Assembly (NCBI GenBank): GCA_003451635.1
Contig: DMAT01000191.1
Location: 1-16,141 of the forward strand
Length of the DNA: 16,141 nt
DNA from: Syntrophus sp. (in: bacteria)
GTDB lineage: Bacteria > Desulfobacterota > Syntrophia > Syntrophales > UBA8958
Direction of reading: 5' to 3'
The notes under the pieces were generated by a model, which was given only the letters and a program-made list of their open reading frames with translations, was not told the DNA's origin and ran no database searches. Below are positions 6,588 to 13,376 of the stretch, piece by piece; the stretch's first letter is position 1, and every line of letters begins with the position of its first letter. The position numbers and the translations under genes are program-made.

Positions 6588-7388
6588 ATGCTTATCCCGT
6601 CCTCATCCCTGCCGTTGCTGAAGGGTCGTTTCCCCTTTCGACTCGGCACAACCTCCTATATACTGCCCGACGCCATTGTCCCCAATGTCCTCTTCCTGGG
6701 GCCTCTGCTGGACGAAGTGGAACTGGTATTGTTTGAAAGCGGACGCGAAGACAACCTGCCCACCACCAGAGAGATCGAAGAATTGGCTATTCTGGCGGGG
6801 GAACAAAAACTGACCTACAATGTCCACCTACCCACGGATGTCCTGTTAGGCCACCCCGAGGCGGCAATCCGTCAACGGGCCTGCGCGACGATCATGCGCT
6901 TCTATGAGCGGACCATGCCTCTCCAGCCGACGATGTATTGCCTCCATCTGGAAAACAATACGCCGGGCGAAACCGCTCCCCCACAGATAGCCGACTGGCT
7001 GACCAACCTCCTCTATTCCCTGGAGGATCTTCTGGCGGCGGGGATGCGGCGCTCCCTGATCGGCATAGAGAACATCAATTACACCTTCCCCTGGATCTAT
7101 CCACTTATCAGGGAGTTGGACCTGAACATATGCCTGGATATCGGTCATCTCCTCTTTCAGCATGAGGAACTGGAAACTTATTTATCCCTTTATGGCGACA
7201 AGACGATAATGCTTCATCTCCACGGCGTGGAAGGACAGCGGGACCACCGCTCTCTACAGGGCATCTCCGACGCGAACTGGCAAATTATCGCCGCGTTCCT
7301 GAGGGATTATCGCGGCGGTGTGTCCATCGAGGTCTTTTCTCAGGACGACCTTGCCCGTTCTTTGCAAAGGATGGAGGATATTTTATAA
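6588..7388 (+). CDS. cbiR: Cobamide-remodelling phosphodiesterase, AP-endonuclease/xylose-isomerase-type barrel
   Basis: This is a 266-residue TIM-barrel protein of the AP endonuclease 2 superfamily. The family's metal-binding residues lie in order at strand ends: E50 (LVLFES), H80 (YNVHLP), H120 (CLHLENN), E161 (GIENIN), D184 and H187 (LDIGH), H210/H212 (LHLHGV), D219/H220 (RDHRSL) and E248 (SIEVF). Barrel proteins of this family encoded with cobamide genes include CbiR, shown in Akkermansia to cut the nucleotide tail of cobamides and release cobinamide phosphate, so that the cell can install another lower ligand. Here the stop overlaps the start of cobU (TAATG), and CobU acts on that very product, which strongly supports the call. 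It starts the operon; AAGGA lies ten bases before the ATG. Orthology to CbiR is inferred from fold and context. The alternative is an uncharacterised sugar isomerase or endonuclease relative. Confidence 0.75.
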   Translation: MLIPSSSLPLLKGRFPFRLGTTSYILPDAIVPNVLFLGPLLDEVELVLFESGREDNLPTTREIEELAILAGEQKLTYNVHLPTDVLLGHPEAAIRQRACATIMRFYERTMPLQPTMYCLHLENNTPGETAPPQIADWLTNLLYSLEDLLAAGMRRSLIGIENINYTFPWIYPLIRELDLNICLDIGHLLFQHEELETYLSLYGDKTIMLHLHGVEGQRDHRSLQGISDANWQIIAAFLRDYRGGVSIEVFSQDDLARSLQRMEDIL

Positions 7389-7975
7389 TGGCCCAAATCG
7401 TGGTGATCACCGGGGGCAGCCGGAGCGGTAAAAGCACCTTCGCCCAGCAACTGGCCGAATCTCTTTCCGAAACAAGAACATACCTTGCTACCTGCCCGGT
7501 CATCGACGGGGAAATGGCGGATAGGATCGAGAAACACCGCCGGGACCGGCAAGACCGGCACTGGCATACTATTGAGGAGGAAATCGATCTGGCCGGCGCC
7601 CTTGGCCAGGCGGCGTGGGAAGGGAGCGGGAAGGGAGAAGTTGAAAATAAGAAGGAGGGGGTCATCCTCGTTGATTGCCTTACCCTCTGGATCAACAATC
7701 TCCTCTATCAAGCCGAAAGGCGGGGCGCCTCTTTGTCCGAAGCAGACATCGTCGCGGCATCCCAGGAAGTCCTGCAGGCAGGACGATCATATGAGGGCAC
7801 CGTTATCTTTGTCAGCAACGAGGTCGGTCTGGGCATCGTTCCCGATCATTTCTCCGGAAGGCTTTTCCGTGACCTCGCCGGACGATGCAACCAGGTCTTT
7901 GCCAAGGAGGCCGACGCCGTGGTATTCATGGTCAGCGGCATCCCCATGTGGATTAAAGGAAAGGAACTTAGATAA
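7388..7975 (+). CDS. cobU: Adenosylcobinamide kinase / adenosylcobinamide-phosphate guanylyltransferase
   Basis: This 195-residue bifunctional enzyme phosphorylates adenosylcobinamide and then attaches GMP to give AdoCbi-GDP. It has a P-loop GGSRSGKS at 9-16. The RIEKHRRDR stretch (46-54) contains the His (H50) that is guanylylated in CobU, and HWHTIEEE follows. The Walker B region VILVDCLTLWINNL is at 92-105, and the signature VSNEVGLGIVP is at 142-152. The ATG overlaps the cbiR stop by one base. A hydrophilic insertion around 78-90 (GSGKGEVENKKEG) lengthens the usual loop and looks tolerable. The protein acts in the cytoplasm on the corrinoid pool delivered by CbiR salvage or by CbiB. Confidence 0.95.
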   Translation: MAQIVVITGGSRSGKSTFAQQLAESLSETRTYLATCPVIDGEMADRIEKHRRDRQDRHWHTIEEEIDLAGALGQAAWEGSGKGEVENKKEGVILVDCLTLWINNLLYQAERRGASLSEADIVAASQEVLQAGRSYEGTVIFVSNEVGLGIVPDHFSGRLFRDLAGRCNQVFAKEADAVVFMVSGIPMWIKGKELR

Positions 7976-7979
7976 GGTT

Positions 7980-9044
7980 ATGAGATTGCTTGAAACGATC
8001 ATACAGCAGATGCCCCGTATCGATGGGGAAGCCCGCTCCGCGGCCCGGGCGCGACTTGAACAGTTGACAATGCCCTACTGGGCCCTCGGCCGCCTTATGG
8101 ACCTGGCCGAAGAACTTGCGGGAATGACGGGGAAAATGCCTCCGGTCGTGGCGCGGAAAACCATCGTCACCATGGCGGCGGACCACGGCATCACCGCCCA
8201 GGGGGTAAGCGGTTATCCCCGGGAAGTCACCGTGCAGATGGTGCACAATATCGTGAGCGGCGGGGCGAGTATCAACGCCCTGGCCCGCCTGGCGGGGGCC
8301 AGGGTCGTCGTTGTGGATATGGGGGTGGCCGGCGATCTTTCGGATCTGGCCCAAAAAGGACATATCATCTCGAAAAAGATCGGCAGTGGAACGGGGGACA
8401 TGACCAAGGGACCGGCCATGAGTCGCGAGGATGCCCTTCGGGCCATTGAGGCGGGGATCGAGATCGCCCAGGAGCTGGGAGCGACGACGGATATCTTCGG
8501 TACCGGGGAAATGGGTATCGGGAACACCACCCCGAGCAGCGCCCTTGTGTCCATATATGGTCACATCCCGGTCAGCGAGGTCACCGGCCGGGGCACGGGG
8601 ATCAACGACCAACAACTGGCCAACAAGATTGCCATGATTGAAAAGGCTATTCATATCAATGACCCGGAATTAACAGATCCCCTTGATATTCTTTCAAAAG
8701 TGGGGGGATACGAAATCGGTGGGATTGCCGGCCTGATCCTGGGGGCCGCCTCACAGCGGAAACCTATCCTGGTGGATGGGTTCATCTCCACGGCGGGGGC
8801 GTTAATCGCCGCCCATATCGAACCGCTCACCAAGGATTTTATGATCGCTTCCCACCGAAGCATGGAGATCGGTCACCGGATCGCTCTTGATTGTCTGGGC
8901 AAAAAGCCGCTCCTCGATCTGGATCTCCGCTTGGGAGAGGGAACCGGAGCAGCGTTGGCTATGCCCTTTGTCGAGGCCGCAGTGCGGATTCTGACGGAAG
9001 TGGCCACCTTCGCCGAGGCCAGCGTTTCCAAGGCAGGGGCATGA
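7980..9044 (+). CDS. cobT: Nicotinate-nucleotide:dimethylbenzimidazole phosphoribosyltransferase
   Basis: This 354-residue enzyme moves phosphoribose from nicotinate mononucleotide to a benzimidazole or other base, making the alpha-ribazole phosphate used by CobS. The frame is open much further upstream (from 7485), but that part lies over cobU. The ATG at 7980, four bases after the cobU stop, gives a family-length protein whose N-terminus (LLETIIQQMPRID) fits. Motifs are AADHGI (66-71), GTGEMGIGNTT (174-184, with the conserved Glu at 177), VTGRGTG (201-207) and the C-terminal LDLDLRLGEGTGAALAMP (312-329), whose E320 matches the proposed catalytic base. Which lower-ligand base is used cannot be read from this, and no bluB or bza gene is in the window. 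Confidence 0.95.
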   Translation: MRLLETIIQQMPRIDGEARSAARARLEQLTMPYWALGRLMDLAEELAGMTGKMPPVVARKTIVTMAADHGITAQGVSGYPREVTVQMVHNIVSGGASINALARLAGARVVVVDMGVAGDLSDLAQKGHIISKKIGSGTGDMTKGPAMSREDALRAIEAGIEIAQELGATTDIFGTGEMGIGNTTPSSALVSIYGHIPVSEVTGRGTGINDQQLANKIAMIEKAIHINDPELTDPLDILSKVGGYEIGGIAGLILGAASQRKPILVDGFISTAGALIAAHIEPLTKDFMIASHRSMEIGHRIALDCLGKKPLLDLDLRLGEGTGAALAMPFVEAAVRILTEVATFAEASVSKAGA

Positions 9045-9781
9045 GAGCTTTCCTTGCGGCAATCCAGTTTCTGACCGTCATCCCTCTACCGGGGGGGAAA
9101 AACATCAGGGAGACTGATATCGAGAGGTCTGCGCCTTTCTTCCCCATAGTGGGCCTATTGATCGGCTGCCTGGTTGCCCTGTTCGACTTTTTCGTCTCCG
9201 GATTTTTCCCGCCCTTACCCGCCGCCGTACTGACGGTCCTGGTGCTCCTGACCATTACCGGCGGCCTCCACATGGACGGACTTGCCGATACCGCCGACGG
9301 CGTCTTCAGCGTCCGGTCCCGGGAGAGGATGCTGGAGATCATGCGGGACAGCCGCATTGGCGCCATGGGGGTCCTGGCCATCGTCTTCATTCTTGCCTTG
9401 AAAATCGCCGCCCTGGTGCCCTTGCCCCTCCCGCAACGCCTGGCAATCCTAGTTTTAATGCCCATCGGCGGCCGTTTCGCCATGCTCCTGATGTTGACGG
9501 CCCTGCCCTACGTCCGCAAAGGCGGGGGCCTGGCGACATTATTCATCAACCGGCGCTCCTGGATGAATCCTGCTTTTGCAATTATTTTTCTGGGGGCCGC
9601 CGGATGGTTTCTCGGCGCCTGGATGGGGCTGGTCGCCGCCCTGGCGGCGGTTGTCGCCGCCGGGTTGGTCTCCTGGTACATCTACCGAAAATTGGGTGGG
9701 TTTACCGGCGATACCATCGGCGCGGCTTCAGAAATTACGGAAACGGTCCTCGCCCTGGCCGGACTGGCCCTTATTAGCTGA
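9041..9781 (+). CDS. cobS: Adenosylcobinamide-GDP ribazoletransferase (cobalamin synthase)
   Basis: This 246-residue integral membrane enzyme joins AdoCbi-GDP with alpha-ribazole phosphate to form the complete cobamide (phosphate). Start choice: the frame is open from 8891, but the ATG at 9041 overlaps the cobT stop (ATGA), follows AGGGG, and begins the typical MRAFLAAIQFLTVIPLP. Family motifs are GGLHMDGLADTADG (74-87), RDSRIGAMG (102-110) and GGFTGDTIGAASEITE (219-234). Several hydrophobic segments span the remainder. Tight overlap with cobT indicates translational coupling of the two substrate-producing and joining steps. Confidence 0.95.
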   Translation: MRAFLAAIQFLTVIPLPGGKNIRETDIERSAPFFPIVGLLIGCLVALFDFFVSGFFPPLPAAVLTVLVLLTITGGLHMDGLADTADGVFSVRSRERMLEIMRDSRIGAMGVLAIVFILALKIAALVPLPLPQRLAILVLMPIGGRFAMLLMLTALPYVRKGGGLATLFINRRSWMNPAFAIIFLGAAGWFLGAWMGLVAALAAVVAAGLVSWYIYRKLGGFTGDTIGAASEITETVLALAGLALIS

Positions 9782-9811
9782 CAGCCAAGGTGGGGATGGG
9801 GTTGGGATTTT

Positions 9812-10756
9812 ATGCCTCTTGAATATCAAATTCTTGCCGCCGTGCTCCTGGATCTGATCTGCGGGGATCCCCGCTGGCTTCCCCATCCGGTGAAGTTTAT
9901 CGGGCGCTTCGCCCTTTTCTGTGAGCCCGCCTGCCGGAAAGCAGTCCCCAATCCGCGCCTGGCCGGGGTGATCACGGTTGTATTCGTATTGTCGGCAACC
10001 GCCTGTATTGCCTGGGGTATCGTCTTCGTGGCCGGATTTCTTCACCCCTGGCTGGGGGACGTCATCTCTATCCTGCTTATCTACACCACCCTGGCTGCCA
10101 AGGACCTCTCCCGGCATAGCATGGAGGTCTATGAGAGCCTCAAGGAGGGAGATCTACCCGAGGCGCGCCGCCGGGTGGGCAAAATCACGGGACGGGACAC
10201 GGATATTCTCGATGAAAAAGGAGTTGTCCGGGCCACCGTGGAAAGCGTCGCCGAAAACACCGCCGACGGCGTCACGGCCCCCCTGCTTTTCGCCTTCATA
10301 GGAGGTCCGGTCGGGGCGCTTCTTTACAAGGCCGTCAACACCCTCGATTCGACCTTCGGCTATAAAAACGAACGCTACCGGGAGTTCGGCTGGGCCGCCG
10401 CCCGCCTGGACGATCTTGTCAACTATCTTCCCGCCCGCCTGACGGCGATCCTCGTCCCCGTCGCCGCCATTCTCGCCGGCTTAAATGCCCGTAATTCCAT
10501 AAATATTCTCTTCCGGGACGCCCGTAATCATCCCAGCCCCAACTCCGGCTACCTGGAGGCAGCCATGGCCGGCGCCCTCGATGTGCAACTTGGGGGACTG
10601 AACTATTACTTCGGCCAGCCATCGGAGCGGCCAACCATGGGCGATCCCCTGCGCCCCCTGGAAAAACGTGATATTGTCAGGGTCAACACCCTGATGTTCG
10701 TTACTTACGCCCTCCTGCTGGCAGGATGCCTGGCTTTCCTAATCTGGAGATCATAA
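9812..10756 (+). CDS. cbiB: Adenosylcobinamide-phosphate synthase
   Basis: This 314-residue membrane protein attaches aminopropanol (or its phosphate) to adenosylcobyric acid, giving cobinamide (phosphate). It shows the CbiB/CobD signatures: CGDPRWLPHPV (17-27), KITGRDT (124-130), ESVAENTADGVTAPL (144-158), KAVNTLDSTFGYKNERY (173-189) and NHPSPNSGYLEA (239-250). The last gene of the operon, it starts 30 bases after the cobS stop with only a loose G-rich stretch as ribosome binding site. Its presence means the cell can also use cobyric acid, made de novo elsewhere or produced by amide-cleaving salvage, and does not depend only on CbiR products. I use cbiB to avoid confusion with Salmonella cobD, a different enzyme. 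Confidence 0.95.
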   Translation: MPLEYQILAAVLLDLICGDPRWLPHPVKFIGRFALFCEPACRKAVPNPRLAGVITVVFVLSATACIAWGIVFVAGFLHPWLGDVISILLIYTTLAAKDLSRHSMEVYESLKEGDLPEARRRVGKITGRDTDILDEKGVVRATVESVAENTADGVTAPLLFAFIGGPVGALLYKAVNTLDSTFGYKNERYREFGWAAARLDDLVNYLPARLTAILVPVAAILAGLNARNSINILFRDARNHPSPNSGYLEAAMAGALDVQLGGLNYYFGQPSERPTMGDPLRPLEKRDIVRVNTLMFVTYALLLAGCLAFLIWRS

Positions 10757-10801
10757 AACAGCCCAGTTCTTTTTACTTCCTAACGAAAAGCTAAACCGGA
10801 G

Positions 10802-10816
10802 CGGCCCAGTGGGCCG
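10802..10816. terminator. Short GC hairpin between convergent genes
   Basis: cggccc (10802-10807), a three-base loop and gggccg (10811-10816) form a perfect six-pair stem between the end of cbiB and the end of the acetyltransferase. It has no T tract, so termination here would be weak or factor-dependent. Confidence 0.3.
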
Positions 10817-10836
10817 TGATCGGCTCTAGCGACTGG

Positions 10837-11337
10837 TCAGCCCTTTGCCAAAAACCCTTCATGAAATGAAACAATGCCTTCTGGAACCTTTTCGGTAAAC
10901 GGCAAGGCAAAGAAAACTTCTTGAGGCACTCCCTCGTAAACCAGTGCTGGGAAGTTCCGGAAACCTAACCGCTTATAGTAGTCCGGATGACCCACAAGAA
11001 CGCAACCTTGGCCGCCCAACTTTTTCAGTAAGGACAACCCTTCACCGATAAGGGATTTCCCAATTCCTTTTTTTTGATATTCCGGCAATACAGAAACCGG
11101 ACCGAGGCCGTACCAGCCTATTGCACCGTCAGATATTGTTGCCGGCGAAAAAGCAATATGGCCTACTATCTTTCCATCAATCTCCACGACCAGTGAAACA
11201 GCCAGCGCATTGGCCCCACGTAATGCATTTATTATGAATTGTTCCGTATGATTACTGATTGCAAGATTCTTGAAGGCGGCTATCGTGACTTCGTTTATTG
11301 CCGCAATATCTGAAATTGTTTCATTCCTTATAATCAA
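10837..11337 (-). CDS. GNAT-family N-acetyltransferase, YhbS-like
   Basis: This 166-residue protein uses a TTG start, fixed by AAGGAG about seven bases upstream. It carries the GNAT fold markers. The acetyl-CoA pyrophosphate-binding loop QKKGIGKSLI (88-97) follows the strand LGPVSVLPEY (78-87). A later GHPDYYKRLGFRNF (116-129) is typical of YhbS-type members (COG3153). The N-terminal helix-strand (IRNETISDIAAINEV) is also usual. The substrate is unknown; such proteins acetylate small amines, amino-acid derivatives or protein termini. The gene is convergent with cbiB and begins the lower-GC accessory patch. It has no evident operon partner: the next gene on the strand lies 101 bases upstream. 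Confidence 0.88.
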   Translation of the reverse strand: MIIRNETISDIAAINEVTIAAFKNLAISNHTEQFIINALRGANALAVSLVVEIDGKIVGHIAFSPATISDGAIGWYGLGPVSVLPEYQKKGIGKSLIGEGLSLLKKLGGQGCVLVGHPDYYKRLGFRNFPALVYEGVPQEVFFALPFTEKVPEGIVSFHEGFLAKG

Positions 11338-11438
11338 TTTAAACTCCTTATTCTCATAGGTTTTTTTATTTGAAGGCTAACACGAAAATCAGCCGCGAGT
11401 ACAACGAGTCGGCTGGATTGCCTCGATATGGCTCTTCC

Positions 11439-12191
11439 TTATCCTTCCAGCCAGTAAAGCACTCCTTCTGGACACAAGAGCTGAAAATATCTTCTTATTA
11501 GTCTGTCACGTGTTGCAACCCCACCAGCGAGACAGGCCGCGATAATGACCCGAAAATCAATTTGATTATGTGCCTTACGCTCTTCACGTATGCAGAACTG
11601 CCCGTCTTGAAAACTGTCCATGTACTCGCAAGCTGCGATGAGGTCAACTTGAAGACGTCTATAAATAGCCCAGTCTTCGCTGATAGCACTCGGGAGCGGG
11701 AGGTGCGAGGACCTTAGCAAGGCGTATGCTTTCAACACGGCGTCCCTCTGAGATGCAACCTGCACCGGGGGAATTTTCCCACAAGTACTAATGATTTCCT
11801 TAACAATCTCATCAAATGTCTTGGGACGTTGAACTTCCCAATAGTCATTGAATTCGGTGACGGTTTCGATAGCGGATTGCGGGAAGCTGAAATTCCAATC
11901 AGGATTCAGAGCTAAGGGCAGGATGTGATGTGAAAGGGGCTTACAGGACCGTTTGTTTTCGATCTCGTATTTCAGCAGGGTGCCATTATGGTCCAACAAG
12001 TCAACCCGTCCGTTAAGTGCAAGCAGTTTCCTAACACAGCCTTTCATCTCGTTTTCAGGGCTCGATACGACTTCGTGGAAGGCTTCCGCGCACAGGAGAA
12101 ACCGGTGTTTTTCAGCTATTTCATGTAAATCGCTGCTTCTGCAGCCCTGCAGGTAGGATTTATCAAGAACAATATGAATAGGCCCGTTCAT
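11439..12191 (-). CDS. PIN-like domain protein of unknown function
   Basis: This is a 250-residue soluble protein. The N-terminus IHIVLDKSYLQG (5-16) and FLLCAEAFHEVVSSPEN (31-47) place an Asp at the end of the first strand and Glu residues in the next helix, as in PIN-type RNases. The C-terminus, IDFRVIIAACLAGGVATRDR (211-230) plus RRYFQLLCPEG, has the late Asp residues (212, 229) of such a fold. The middle (about 75-200) is a helical insertion much longer than in VapC toxins. No small antitoxin gene adjoins it, so a stand-alone nuclease or a defence-related protein is more likely than a VapC. The start ATG has only a weak purine-rich site. The gene is surrounded by mobile remnants. The PIN assignment is a pattern judgement. 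Confidence 0.6.
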   Translation of the reverse strand: MNGPIHIVLDKSYLQGCRSSDLHEIAEKHRFLLCAEAFHEVVSSPENEMKGCVRKLLALNGRVDLLDHNGTLLKYEIENKRSCKPLSHHILPLALNPDWNFSFPQSAIETVTEFNDYWEVQRPKTFDEIVKEIISTCGKIPPVQVASQRDAVLKAYALLRSSHLPLPSAISEDWAIYRRLQVDLIAACEYMDSFQDGQFCIREERKAHNQIDFRVIIAACLAGGVATRDRLIRRYFQLLCPEGVLYWLEG

Positions 12192-12536
12192 GTCTTCTTA
12201 TTCTTCTGCCATAACAAATTAATATACGAAAAACTGTGATTCACCCAACTGTCTGATTACAGTGTGATACATTCAAAAATATTTCAAGTATTATCATCAG
12301 GAAATTCAGGAGCTTTTGGGGCATAAAAACTTGGAAACGACCATGATATTCTCTCATGTGATGCGAGACATGACGACAGTACCGAAAAGTCCATTTGATC
12401 ACCTCATGGAAGAATCAACGGGATGAGGGGGGCCATCCCGAGAGCCACTTTGGTGCACTGAATCGACTTAACTTAAATTCATTATTAAGCTATTGACGAC
12501 TAACTTCACCGTTTTCCCTTTTTCTTGGCGGCCCGT
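12192..12536. other. Non-coding accessory DNA around the integrase remnant
   Basis: Apart from the integrase tail (12298-12426) I see no intact gene. 12230-12265 is AT-rich with a short dyad (actgt, six bases, acagt). 12427-12536 has no recognisable content. Confidence 0.4.
12298..12426 (+). pseudogene. Remnant of a tyrosine recombinase (integrase) C-terminus
   Basis: In frame from 12298 to the TGA at 12424-12426 the sequence reads QEIQELLGHKNLETTMIFSH, followed by a VMRDM segment and SPFDHL. This is the conserved C-terminal box of tyrosine recombinases (LLGH.....T..IYTH), including the His and the position of the nucleophilic Tyr. Here that position is Phe (MIFSH instead of MIYTH). There is no start codon and the upstream frame has no recognisable catalytic domain, so only the tail remains. 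The SPFDHL end recalls integron- or island-type integrases. Confidence 0.75.
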
Positions 12537-12641
12537 TTATGGGGCGGAGCTTCCTTCGGGTTCCCACAAACCATATTTCTCTTTCGCCCACTTGCAGAAG
12601 GTGTGGGGCTGTATCCCCAATTCCCAGGAACTTGGCCGCAT
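12537..12641 (-). pseudogene. Possible decayed helix-turn-helix fragment after higA
   Basis: Directly after the higA stop a 34-codon frame starts at 12641 and contains LGIQPHTFCKWAKEKYGLWE. The frame just ahead of this in another phase reads DAAKFLGI. Joined by one frameshift they would give AAKFLGI plus QPHTFCKWAKEKYG, the usual shape of an excisionase/MerR-type HTH. It is likely a broken gene, but short enough to be chance. Confidence 0.3.
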
Positions 12642-12643
12642 CT

Positions 12644-12961
12644 TTATGCTGCCTGAATCGGCCTGATGGCGTCCAAGGTGTTTTTTTCGAGAGATTCCGT
12701 CTCGTAAAGATCCAGCGCCCGCTGGGCGTTCAACCAGAACTCGGGCGAATTTCCGAAGAGACGGGACAGGCGAAGCGCCATAGATGGACTGACAGCCCGG
12801 CGTTCGCGAAGAAGTTCATTGACGGTCTGTCGCGAAACCTGCAGCTCCGAGGCCAGACGGGCTGCCGTCAAGCCATAATCAGGCAGGTAGTCTTCCCGAA
12901 GCATTTCGCCTGGATGGGTAGGCCTCATTTTTCTTTTTTCATCATTGGCAATAACAGTCAT
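12644..12961 (-). CDS. higA: HigA-family antitoxin
   Basis: This is a 105-residue antitoxin. The frame is open further upstream, but the ATG at 12961 follows GAGG by five bases, lies ten bases after the higB stop and begins a protein of family length. It has the signature RPTHPGEMLREDYLPDYGLT (13-32), then an XRE helix-turn-helix LASELQVSRQTVNELLRERR (36-55), then ALRLSRLFGNSPEFWLNAQRALDL, as in HigA/VapI. HigA binds HigB and represses the operon through its HTH. Gene order toxin first, antitoxin second is the normal hig arrangement. It is intact and probably functional; a broken HTH fragment follows it. Confidence 0.93.
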   Translation of the reverse strand: MTVIANDEKRKMRPTHPGEMLREDYLPDYGLTAARLASELQVSRQTVNELLRERRAVSPSMALRLSRLFGNSPEFWLNAQRALDLYETESLEKNTLDAIRPIQAA

Positions 12962-12971
12962 AGCAACCTCA

Positions 12972-13253
12972 TCAGTGATAATCGGTGATTTCGACGTTGT
13001 GCGCGTCGCCGTCCATAAAATTGAAACAAATTCTCCATTGGTCATTGATGGAAATGGCATACTGACCCTCCCGATCACCTGACAGGGCATGCAGGCGATT
13101 TCCCGGAGGCGCCTTCAAATCAGCAATACTGTTTGCATAATCAATGTATTCCAGACGCCGGACAGCCCTTTTGATCAAGTCCGCGGGGATTCGTTTTGAT
13201 CTCCCCGTCGTATAGAGTTCCTGAGTATGTTTGTCGGCGAATGTTTTGATCAT
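12972..13253 (-). CDS. higB: HigB-family toxin (ribosome-dependent mRNA interferase)
   Basis: This 93-residue RelE-superfamily protein cuts mRNA on the ribosome. It shows the HigB pattern: MIKTFADKHTQELYTTGRSK at the start, RRLEYIDYANSIADLKAPPG (32-51), then NRLHALSGDREGQYAISIND and QWRICFNF with the basic and aromatic residues of the fold, ending VEITDYH. It is the first gene of higBA with a TTGACA promoter upstream; its own ribosome binding site is weak, which suits a toxin. Full family length and no frame damage suggest an active pair in this accessory patch. Confidence 0.93.
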   Translation of the reverse strand: MIKTFADKHTQELYTTGRSKRIPADLIKRAVRRLEYIDYANSIADLKAPPGNRLHALSGDREGQYAISINDQWRICFNFMDGDAHNVEITDYH

Positions 13254-13260
13254 TGCAATA

Positions 13261-13289
13261 TTCGTAACGCATCACGTGACAGATGTCAA
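13261..13289 (-). promoter_or_regulatory. higBA promoter with candidate HigA operator
   Basis: On the minus strand TTGACA (13289-13284) is followed after 17 bases by TACGAA (13266-13261). The -35 overlaps the inverted repeat tgaca-ga-tgtca (13277-13288), next to the palindrome tcacgtga (13272-13279). These are plausible binding sites for HigA autoregulation. Confidence 0.5.
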
Positions 13290-13321
13290 GCGATAATGGT
13301 TGATGATGATTCGTATTTTAT

Positions 13322-13349
13322 TTGACTATCCCATCTTAATATGTATGAT
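13322..13349 (+). promoter_or_regulatory. Strong sigma-70-like promoter for kdnBA
   Basis: TTGACT (13322-13327), 16 bases, TATGAT (13344-13349). Both boxes match five of six consensus bases. Transcription would start about 20 bases before the kdnB start at 13377. Confidence 0.65.
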
Positions 13350-13376
13350 ACGACAAAATAAAAAAGGGTGACTACG

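Noticed and set aside
7485..7979. In-frame extension upstream of cobT
   Set aside because: It lies over cobU in another frame, has no ribosome binding site and no CobT-like sequence; the ATG at 7980 gives the family length.
7968..8654. 228-codon minus-strand frame
   Set aside because: It is the antisense shadow of cobT, rich in His/Gly/Arg/Pro with no domain pattern.
8891..9040. Upstream extension of cobS
   Set aside because: It overlaps the cobT C-terminus and precedes the ATGA junction start that matches the family N-terminus.
12962..13090. Upstream extension of higA
   Set aside because: It overlaps the end of higB and is not HigA-like.
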